A stretch of DNA of 8,422 nt, from the NCBI RefSeq assembly GCF_001656035.1, contig NZ_CP010029.1, positions 1,976 to 10,397 on the forward strand, in the 5' to 3' direction. Within the stretch, counting starts at the first letter, position 1. Each line of letters begins with the position of its first letter. The translations under genes were made by a program, and so were the position numbers. Below, piece after piece: positions 1-3,660 of the stretch. The stretch comes from Yersinia entomophaga (lineage in GTDB: Bacteria; Pseudomonadota; Gammaproteobacteria; Enterobacterales; Enterobacteriaceae). The notes below the pieces were generated by a model. It was given only the letters and a program-made list of their open reading frames with translations, had not been told where the DNA came from and ran no database searches.

Positions 1-197
1 TAATCTTGACCGAGCTTCTCCTTTTCCTCATTATTTTCTGTGGAATAAAGCTCAATAAATGCCTCTCTTACCTCTCGGGCCAGTGTTTTAACTGGCTCTA
101 TTTGCTCATCCATCCCCATACCTAAAGTAGAAAGTCTGTTTGAAAGCGTTTGGGCTGCGATTAACTGCATTTCAAGTGGTAACTCGACAAATCTCAT
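1..197 (-). CDS. Small phage early protein of unknown function, 3' end cut by window edge
   Basis: The reading frame opens with ATG (complement of 195-197) and stays open for 65 codons to the left edge, where the next codon begins with TA and cannot be read. A strong ribosome site (AGAGAGGT, about 5 bases before the ATG) supports the start. The product begins MRFVELPLEMQ and continues as a helical, charged chain ending in a glutamate/lysine-rich stretch (ENNEEKEKLGQD). I see no signal peptide, membrane segment or known motif, and do not recognise the family. It lies 33 bases downstream of the N-like gene in the PL operon, where lambdoid phages carry small delayed-early genes that modulate the host or recombination. 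If the next codon is a stop, the gene is complete at 65 residues; otherwise it continues out of the window. Confidence 0.72.
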   Translation of the reverse strand, partial: MRFVELPLEMQLIAAQTLSNRLSTLGMGMDEQIEPVKTLAREVREAFIELYSTENNEEKEKLGQD

Positions 198-230
198 AAC
201 TACCTCTCTGTTTAAATAAGTTGAATGCTG

Positions 231-479
231 CTACTTAACAATGTGTGTTGCTTCTTTACGGTTGGTGCGGTACCCAGCGCTAAATATCGCTACCTGAGGT
301 AAACACGTCTTACCACCTAACTTCTTTGCTGCTGGCTCCGTGAAGCACTTGCGACGTGCGTCGCGTATCTTCGCCAGCTCACAATCTTTCGCGCCCTTGT
401 GGTGCTGCTGAATGTGCATAAGCGGTATCTTTGGGTTGAAGTCCAATCCGCACACCGGACAACGAATTTCATTCTTCAT
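231..479 (-). CDS. N-like transcription antitermination protein with C2H2 zinc-finger-like N terminus
   Basis: This is the first gene downstream of PL, the position of N in lambdoid phages; N binds nut RNA and modifies RNA polymerase to read through terminators. Seen: 82 residues. C7, C10, H22 and H26 form a C-x2-C-x11-H-x3-H pattern of zinc-finger type (CPVCGLDF near the start, HIQQHH later). Residues 37-53 are basic (KIRDARRK, then AAKK). Residues 59-71 read CLPQVAIFSAGYR. Known, from memory: N proteins of Stx phages and P22 end in nearly the same motif (CLPNVALYAAGYR or LPGVALYAAGHR) after an N-terminal arginine-rich RNA-binding peptide. Here that peptide is absent from the N terminus and the finger takes its place. 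The ribosome site is AGAGGTGG just before ATG. Inference: a divergent N whose RNA recognition may be by zinc finger or by the internal basic stretch. Alternative: an unrelated zinc-finger protein that has acquired the N tail. Confidence 0.7.
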   Translation of the reverse strand: MKNEIRCPVCGLDFNPKIPLMHIQQHHKGAKDCELAKIRDARRKCFTEPAAKKLGGKTCLPQVAIFSAGYRTNRKEATHIVK

Positions 480-520
480 TTGCCACCTCTCGTTTAGAGA
501 ACTTATGACTGCCGCCTACA

Positions 521-535
521 CCTGACAGCGACAGG
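521..535 (-). other. Small hairpin in PL leader, boxB-like position
   Basis: On the leftward transcript the sequence CCTGTCGCTGTCAGG can form a 4-bp stem (CCTG/CAGG) with a 7-base loop. It sits about 20 bases downstream of the boxA-like sequence, further than the usual 8-10 bases for boxB. The stem is short and the loop is not a GNRA-like pentaloop. It is listed only as a candidate part of a nut site. Confidence 0.22.
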
Positions 536-554
536 GTATAAATTCACTTTCTCC

Positions 555-564
555 TTAAAGAACA
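555..564 (-). promoter_or_regulatory. boxA-like element in PL leader (candidate nutL)
   Basis: The leftward transcript reads TGTTCTTTAA, one mismatch from the boxA core TGCTCTTTAA found in rRNA leaders and in many phage nut sites, where NusB and S10 bind. It lies between PL and the N-like gene, the expected place for nutL. I do not find an equally good boxA in the PR leader, which weakens the call. Confidence 0.4.
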
Positions 565-569
565 CTTAG

Positions 570-614
570 CGGTCGATCCCTCTCGGGGCCGGGGGTGATT
601 ACATCGCTCACCCC
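570..614 (-). promoter_or_regulatory. PL leader stem-loops with element shared by the PR leader (candidate antitermination site)
   Basis: On the leftward transcript a 7-bp perfect stem GGGGTGA/TCACCCC with a 9-base loop (592-614) is followed directly by CGGCCCCGAG (582-591) and GATC. A CGG/CCG pair can close a second loop ending near 570. The 10-base block CGGCCCCGAG followed by GATC also occurs in the PR leader at 3252-3265, again just after a small hairpin. Matching elements in both early leaders are what nut or put sites look like. Two adjacent stem-loops resemble the arrangement of HK022 put RNA, but I do not see put sequence itself. Which factor recognises the element, if any, is inference. 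Confidence 0.45.
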
Positions 615-658
615 GTTGCGTGCTGCTTAGTTGGCGTCCTGCCGTGTTGATGGAATAG

Positions 659-687
659 ATAATAGCTTTGGATATAATACATGTAAA
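659..687 (-). promoter_or_regulatory. PL, early leftward promoter
   Basis: On the minus strand TTTACA (-35, 682-687) and TATTAT (-10, 659-664) are separated by exactly 17 bases, each one mismatch from consensus. Transcription would start near 652 and run into the N-like gene. PR has identical -35 and -10 hexamers with the same spacing. Operator OL1 fills the spacer and OL2 overlaps the -35, so bound repressor would block polymerase. Confidence 0.88.
661..676. promoter_or_regulatory. Operator OL1
   Basis: AATAGC-TTTG-GATATA. The left half is identical to the consensus half-site seen in OR (AATAGC-N4-GCTATT); the right half is degenerate. Its position inside the PL spacer matches that of OR1 inside PR, and the 11 bases AATAGCTTTGG are identical in both. 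Confidence 0.8.
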
Positions 688-701
688 TAGCCAAAGATAT
701 A
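686..701. promoter_or_regulatory. Operator OL2
   Basis: AATAGC-CAAA-GATATA, centred 25 bp from OL1, which is the same spacing as OR1 to OR2. One half-site is perfect and the other is GATATA instead of GCTATT. It overlaps the first base positions of the PL -35 hexamer. Confidence 0.75.
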
Positions 702-705
702 ATAA

Positions 706-721
706 TATAGATTTAGCTATT
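706..721. promoter_or_regulatory. Operator OL3
   Basis: TATAGA-TTTA-GCTATT, with one perfect half-site (GCTATT), centred 20 bp from OL2. It lies upstream of PL. As a third site it completes a set of three at OL, allowing OL-OR looping as in lambda. Confidence 0.65.
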
Positions 722-857
722 TAATTATTGATTGATAAAGGTATTTATTTTTAAAAATAATTCAGGCGTGACCATTCGCACCGGCTATCAGGCGTGAAAA
801 GTGTGAAGTGAGTTGTGTTTAATACGGGTAGAGTGGTGAGATTGTCAGATTACAGGC
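722..857. other. Non-coding stretch between OL and terminator, with a 10-bp direct repeat
   Basis: I see no credible gene here. The left part (722-761) is very A/T-rich. Two copies of TCAGGCGTGA lie at 762-771 and 788-797, 26 bp apart. They are followed by short GTG-rich words (GTGTGAAGTGAG). No operator half-site AATAGC, promoter or long open frame is apparent. Confidence 0.35.
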
Positions 858-890
858 ACAAAAAACCCGGCAGCGGGGCCGGGTTATTTT
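858..890 (-). terminator. Intrinsic terminator ending the cI-P63C transcript
   Basis: A 7-bp perfect stem AACCCGG/CCGGGTT (864-870 with 879-885) and an 8-base loop are followed on the minus strand by a run of T (GGGTTTTTTGTG). It lies 38 bases beyond the P63C stop codon. It would end leftward transcription from PRM or pRE before OL/PL. The plus-strand side ends in TTATTTT, so it may also work weakly in the other direction. Confidence 0.85.
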
Positions 891-923
891 AATATTATCG
901 AGAAAAGTGTTGGCCCTTTATTG

Positions 924-1922
924 TCAGAGCTCATCTGTCAAATTTAGCTCCAATGTGCCGTTTTTCTTGGGCATCACTTGGTCTACCGTTTTGACAAATC
1001 GATTCCATCCATGTCCATTAGATATAGCCAACCTTTGTAGCATAATTAACGAGTGAAGGTGCTGAGATAGCATTGGATTCCCAATATCTGAAGTTAACCA
1101 TTGGTGTAATTTATTTTTTCTATTACCTTTATCGTCTTTGGGGGATTTTTTTTCAAGCTCTGAAAGAATACCATCTCCCAATCGGTCATAAACCAAATCT
1201 CTGGTGTAGTGTGAAACAACGCTATACCTGTTTTTACTCATCCCTTGCCATGGCCAATTTTTTAGCTTGTAAATATTTTCGTAGAACTCATCAGGGAATT
1301 TTTTAGCCCAAGCAGCAAGTTCTTTACTTATTATTTTATTAAGAAATTCTTGAAGTGCATCCCTTGGTCTTACCTCTTGATACCCAGTGGCCTCATCAAC
1401 CAGAGATACAATACCAACCCTTGCAAACGCCCTGATAAGCATGTCTGAATACTGAGCATATCTAAATTCCTGCTCTGTGGTTAACAGGTTCCCATCTCTG
1501 GCAGCAAGGATGGCCTCGCATAACTCCTGAAGAATGGTAGCTTCAAAGCCATCCGCAAAAACATTGGTGTTACTTGAACCCTTTATAGGAAAGGCCCCAA
1601 TGAACTTTATTGGGTTTTCGATGGCCAATATTAACTCTTTGTTTTTGCTTGGGTTAAGCATTTTATGACCCGCTAAACGGGCAACCCCTTGGCCACGGCC
1701 TTTCATACCTATTGACGCCGTTAAGCTTCTTCCTGATATAACCCTTCGACCATCATCAAGAACAAAGCATGGAATCTTTATCCCTGAAATATCAATCTCG
1801 CCTTTATGGGTAGCTTTAGGCACATTTTTAGCCACCGCACCCATTCTAGCTATTTCCTTTCTTCTTTCTGACGAAAGGGAGTCAGCTCTCGCTACCCCTC
1901 CCTTTGATTGCTTGCTTTCCAT
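924..1922 (-). CDS. P63C-domain protein in the rex position of the immunity region
   Basis: The product has 332 residues. The N terminus (about 7-35) carries a GGVARADSLSSERRKEIA segment typical of P63C and related phage or plasmid proteins. A middle part includes LVDEATGYQEVR (174-185). Residues about 190-290 match the P63C domain: ELAAWAKKFPDEFYENIYKL, then SHYTRDLVYDRL, then KLHQWLTSDIGNP. The function of P63C is not established. The gene is convergent with nothing, lies downstream of cI on the same strand, and is closed by the terminator at 858-890. By position it is the counterpart of lambda rexAB and so should be expressed from PRM in a lysogen; a lysogenic-conversion or superinfection-exclusion role is inference. 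The start is ATG with AGAGG 8 bases upstream. A gene-proximal promoter (TTACAT-17-TATCCT near 1970-1998, minus strand) is possible but weak. There are no membrane segments, so the product is probably cytoplasmic. Confidence 0.88.
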   Translation of the reverse strand: MESKQSKGGVARADSLSSERRKEIARMGAVAKNVPKATHKGEIDISGIKIPCFVLDDGRRVISGRSLTASIGMKGRGQGVARLAGHKMLNPSKNKELILAIENPIKFIGAFPIKGSSNTNVFADGFEATILQELCEAILAARDGNLLTTEQEFRYAQYSDMLIRAFARVGIVSLVDEATGYQEVRPRDALQEFLNKIISKELAAWAKKFPDEFYENIYKLKNWPWQGMSKNRYSVVSHYTRDLVYDRLGDGILSELEKKSPKDDKGNRKNKLHQWLTSDIGNPMLSQHLHSLIMLQRLAISNGHGWNRFVKTVDQVMPKKNGTLELNLTDEL

Positions 1923-1978
1923 ACACTCAGCCTCTCAACTTTGATGATGAGAACAATCTTTATACAAAAGGATAATTC

Positions 1979-2009
1979 TAGCAAGCAGTTTATGTAATTG
2001 TGCTTGCTA
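1979..2009. repeat. 9-bp perfect inverted repeat upstream of the P63C gene
   Basis: TAGCAAGCA (1979-1987) and TGCTTGCTA (2001-2009) are perfect inverted copies separated by 13 bases. The right arm contains the stop codon of the short gene at 2007-2111. No T-run follows on either strand, so it is not an ordinary intrinsic terminator. It could be a protein-binding site controlling the P63C gene, a processing hairpin, or a mark of the junction where the cargo entered. Confidence 0.55.
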
Positions 2010-2111
2010 TAAACATTCCGGTCGGGTTGGTTCTATTGGCGGCCTAATGCTATCTATGAACTGGGATGCCTCTTTTTTGACTGCGTGAAATTCCAGATCG
2101 TTAAATGCCAT
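2007..2111 (-). CDS. 34-residue gene, possible truncated DUF3024-like remnant
   Basis: ATG at 2109-2111 has an excellent ribosome site (AAGGAGGAATA directly before it) and lies 37 bases downstream of the cI stop. The product starts MAFNDLEFHAVKKEA and ends with a RPP-containing tail before TAG at 2007-2009. From memory, the start (FxxLE...KK...F...RPP) resembles the first 30 residues of DUF3024 proteins, which normally run to about 110-120 residues with a SVxxFEIRPxW motif; that motif is not found in any frame downstream here. Inference: the gene was cut short when the P63C cargo was inserted, and the strong translation start remains. Alternatively it is a genuine small protein cotranscribed with cI. 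Confidence 0.5.
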   Translation of the reverse strand: MAFNDLEFHAVKKEASQFIDSIRPPIEPTRPECL

Positions 2112-2147
2112 TATTCCTCCTTGAGCTAGCAGTAGGTTAGCCGTGGG

Positions 2148-2879
2148 TTAGTAATCTATCTCTGACCACCAGAACACGCGGCCAATAATTTCAATATCTT
2201 TTAGATTCTTCTCTTCATCTGGATATTCAGACTTGTTGTAACTCCGCACGCTGACACGACCAGGGCCCACACGATAAAGCATTTTTACTCGCTTCCATCC
2301 ATCCTCATTGATCGCGTACATCTTACCGTCAATTATCTTTTTATCATCAGTGTTAATGGCGACTGTCGCACCATCTGATATTTTTGGCTCCATGCTATTA
2401 CCGCGAGCTGGGAAGCAAAGTATTCCAGATCCATCAGTGTTAGCCCCTATTCGACGTAGCGTTGCCTTGGAGAATCTGAGCATAAACCCGTTGTAGTCCT
2501 CATCAGAGACGCTTCCATCGCCACATGCAAATTCAATATCCCTAAGGAATGGGACTTCAACCTCATCATCGTCAAGAGGGGTATTTTTATCCCACGCCTT
2601 AACTCCAACCCATTCACTTTCAGGTGGGATTGTTGAGTCAGGATGGTGTGGGTTTACACCGCTTTCGCGCATTGGCTCTATTCCTTCACTAAGCCATTCC
2701 GGCCGAACACCTAAAACTCTGGCTATTTGAACGGATTTCCTTGAAGAGTTGGCTTTTCCTGAAGTTAGTTTCCAGACGCTAGGCTGTGCCATGCCTACGG
2801 CCTCAGCGAGAGAACCCTGAGTAAACCCACCTTCTTTCATGGCTAAATTTAGCCGATCTGCAAAAGTCATTTTTTCCAT
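2148..2879 (-). CDS. cI: CI-type prophage repressor, S24/LexA-like, self-cleaving
   Basis: The product is the lysogenic repressor, which binds OL and OR and keeps PL and PR off. It has 243 residues. An XRE-type helix-turn-helix lies at about 5-62, with a predicted recognition helix around QPSVWKLTSG (32-41). After a linker, the S24 peptidase domain spans about 105-240. Ser162 in GNSMEP and Lys199 in RVKML are the catalytic pair, 37 residues apart as in LexA. The likely autocleavage bond is Cys119-Gly120 (FACGDG), a Cys-Gly pair as in UmuD rather than Ala-Gly. RecA-stimulated cleavage after DNA damage is expected from the family. The start is ATG at 2877-2879 with no good ribosome site; M4 is an alternative with a GGA nearby. 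It is divergent from cro across three operators, and also reachable from pRE. Confidence 0.93.
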   Translation of the reverse strand: MEKMTFADRLNLAMKEGGFTQGSLAEAVGMAQPSVWKLTSGKANSSRKSVQIARVLGVRPEWLSEGIEPMRESGVNPHHPDSTIPPESEWVGVKAWDKNTPLDDDEVEVPFLRDIEFACGDGSVSDEDYNGFMLRFSKATLRRIGANTDGSGILCFPARGNSMEPKISDGATVAINTDDKKIIDGKMYAINEDGWKRVKMLYRVGPGRVSVRSYNKSEYPDEEKNLKDIEIIGRVFWWSEIDY

Positions 2880-2887
2880 TTACTTAG

Positions 2888-2914
2888 TCTATAGCCATGG
2901 CTATACCCAATCAA
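2888..2914 (-). promoter_or_regulatory. Candidate PRM promoter for cI
   Basis: On the minus strand TATAGA (2888-2893) could be the -10, with TTGATT (2909-2914) 15 bases upstream as a poor -35. Weakness is expected for PRM, which needs bound repressor for activation. The -10 lies partly inside OR3, so high repressor levels would shut it off. Initiation would fall within a few bases of the cI ATG, giving an almost leaderless message as in lambda. The exact hexamers are uncertain. Confidence 0.35.
2890..2905. promoter_or_regulatory. Operator OR3 (cI-proximal)
   Basis: TATAGCCATGGCTATA is a perfect 16-bp palindrome built on ATAGC-N4-GCTAT. It is the site nearest cI and overlaps the candidate PRM -10, so it probably mediates Cro repression or CI autoregulation. 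Confidence 0.85.
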
Positions 2915-2929
2915 ATATCTAAAGCTATT
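2914..2929. promoter_or_regulatory. Operator OR2
   Basis: AATATC-TAAA-GCTATT, with one perfect half-site and one with a single change. It is centred 24 bp from OR3 and 25 bp from OR1. It overlaps the first bases of the PR -35 hexamer. Confidence 0.8.
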
Positions 2930-2956
2930 TACAATATGAATAGCTTTGGCTATTAT
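2928..2956 (+). promoter_or_regulatory. PR, early rightward promoter
   Basis: TTTACA (2928-2933) and TATTAT (2951-2956) are separated by 17 bases. Hexamers and spacing are identical to PL. The start site would be near 2963, giving cro a leader of about 23 bases. OR1 fills the spacer and reaches into the -10. Confidence 0.9.
2939..2954. promoter_or_regulatory. Operator OR1
   Basis: AATAGC-TTTG-GCTATT has both half-sites perfect. It lies inside PR between -35 and -10 and overlaps the latter, so occupancy directly blocks rightward transcription. It is probably the strongest site. Confidence 0.87.
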
Positions 2957-2985
2957 CTGTGTATCTACAAAAGCAGGAGTTATTT

Positions 2986-3216
2986 ATGGTCAACGAAGCT
3001 ATTAAGTCGGCTATTAACATCGTAGGAAGTCAGCAGAAGTTAGCTGAAGCTTGTGATGTTAGACAGCCTTCCGTTTGGTCTTGGTTGCATGGGAAGAAAA
3101 AGGTTTCCGCCGAAAATGCGAAACGCATTGAAAAGGCGACCAAAGGACTAATCCCTGCATACCGAATCAGACCTGATTTAACTGACTTGTTCCCTCATCC
3201 GGAAAAAGCAGCTTAA
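2986..3216 (+). CDS. cro: Cro-type repressor, YdaS-like helix-turn-helix
   Basis: This is the first gene of the PR operon and the counterpart of lambda Cro: it would bind OR and OL, lower cI expression and favour lytic growth. The chosen start (ATG at 2986, MVNEAIKSA) has AGGAG 7 bases upstream and gives 76 residues; the frame extends 9 codons further up, but without a ribosome site. The sequence is of YdaS/Cro type, with helix-turn-helix QQKLAEACDVRQPSVWSWLHG (about 16-36) followed by VSAENAKRIEKAT, and a tail YRIRPDLTDLFP common in this family. QPSVW (27-31) recurs in CI (32-36), fitting proteins that read the same operators. The product is a small basic cytoplasmic DNA-binding protein. Confidence 0.9.
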   Translation: MVNEAIKSAINIVGSQQKLAEACDVRQPSVWSWLHGKKKVSAENAKRIEKATKGLIPAYRIRPDLTDLFPHPEKAA

Positions 3217-3237
3217 CAACCAACAGCATTAACCGAA

Positions 3238-3269
3238 CGCCCGGTATATGGCGGCCCCGAGGATCTGCC
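3238..3269 (+). promoter_or_regulatory. PR leader element shared with the PL leader (candidate nutR-like site)
   Basis: A small hairpin CGCC/GGCG (3238-3241 with 3250-3253) leads into CGGCCCCGAG (3252-3261) and GATC (3262-3265). The same 10-base block followed by GATC occurs in the PL leader, in the sense of transcription. GGC/GCC (3253-3255 with 3267-3269) can close a loop round it. The place, between cro and cII, is that of nutR in lambda. A good boxA is not apparent nearby; the closest is GCTTAACA at the cro stop. Confidence 0.42.
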
Positions 3270-3289
3270 AGGTAAGGCTAAAAGTCGGA

Positions 3290-3311
3290 GGTGAGCGTAA
3301 CTAGGCTCGCC
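3290..3311 (+). other. Hairpin between cro and cII
   Basis: GGTGAGC (3290-3296) and GCTCGCC (3305-3311) pair over 7 bp with one G-T wobble and an 8-base loop. No T-run follows, so it is not an intrinsic terminator. Its position matches tR1 of lambda, which is Rho-dependent; a role there, or in antitermination, is possible. Confidence 0.35.
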
Positions 3312-3339
3312 ATAACTAAATCACTTAAACAACATGGAA

Positions 3340-3372
3340 ATCATACGAAATGGATAGCGCAAGTAACAGCAA
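3340..3372 (-). promoter_or_regulatory. pRE, CII-activated promoter for repressor establishment
   Basis: The minus strand reads TTGCTGTTACTTGC, an exact CII target TTGC-N6-TTGC (direct repeats on the complement of 3369-3372 and 3359-3362). Thirteen bases further is TATGAT (3340-3345), a good -10, and then TTCC. The lambda pRE has the same layout: two TTGC repeats, 13 bases, -10 hexamer, TTCC. As in lambda it lies antisense in the start of cII. It would make a leftward transcript antisense to cro that continues into cI. Confidence 0.9.
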
Positions 3373-3640
3373 GAGAATTATGGAAGTTGAATCTGAGCTA
3401 CGTAGCCGAATGGCTATCAAGGGGCAGAGCAACTTTGCACGTGAAGCTGGCTGGGCTGAATCAAAGGTCAGTCGGTTAAACGTAAGAGATATGGCTGTGA
3501 CGTTTGTTCTTCTGGAAAAGATATGGGAGACGAGCGTGATAAGGGAAATCGCAAGGCAGGCTGTGATTGCGGTGACCGGAAAGCAAAAAGCCCCAACACG
3601 AACAAAGACTTCAGAACAGCAAATTTCAATCAGTTTCTGA
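3350..3640 (+). CDS. cII: CII-type transcriptional activator of lysogeny
   Basis: The 96-residue product (lambda CII has 97) binds TTGC repeats and activates pRE, promoting repressor synthesis and lysogeny. A helix-turn-helix lies at about 20-50 (NFAREAGWAESKVSRL), corresponding to the lambda segment that ends in KSQISRW. The C-terminal tail SEQQISISF resembles lambda SEQIQMEF. The start at 3350 has only a weak GGAAA upstream. A 7-codon frame (MEIIRNG, 3334-3357) overlaps the start and could modulate initiation. The gene sits after cro and before the replication genes, as in lambda, with its cognate promoter inside its 5' end. Half-life control by FtsH is known for lambda CII but cannot be seen here. 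Confidence 0.9.
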   Translation: MDSASNSKRIMEVESELRSRMAIKGQSNFAREAGWAESKVSRLNVRDMAVTFVLLEKIWETSVIREIARQAVIAVTGKQKAPTRTKTSEQQISISF

Positions 3641-3660
3641 GGTGATAAGCGGAGAAATAT

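Noticed and set aside
521..535. A canonical boxB in the PL leader
   Set aside because: The stem has only 4 pairs, the loop is not GNRA-like and the distance from the boxA-like site is too long; kept only as a weak hairpin.
1073..1306. Plus-strand open frame inside the P63C gene
   Set aside because: It is antisense to strongly conserved P63C residues and has no ribosome site.
1970..1998. A dedicated promoter for the P63C gene (TTACAT-17-TATCCT)
   Set aside because: The -10 matches consensus at only 4 of 6 positions; without transcript data it is not listed as a separate feature, and transcription from PRM is sufficient.
3291..3479. Open frame starting GTG at 3291 overlapping cII in another phase
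   Set aside because: GGAGG abuts the GTG with no spacing, and the frame overlaps cII, whose homology to lambda CII is clear.
3641..3660. A lambda-like OOP antisense RNA between cII and the replication gene
   Set aside because: The gap is only 20 bases and holds no terminator hairpin or leftward promoter.
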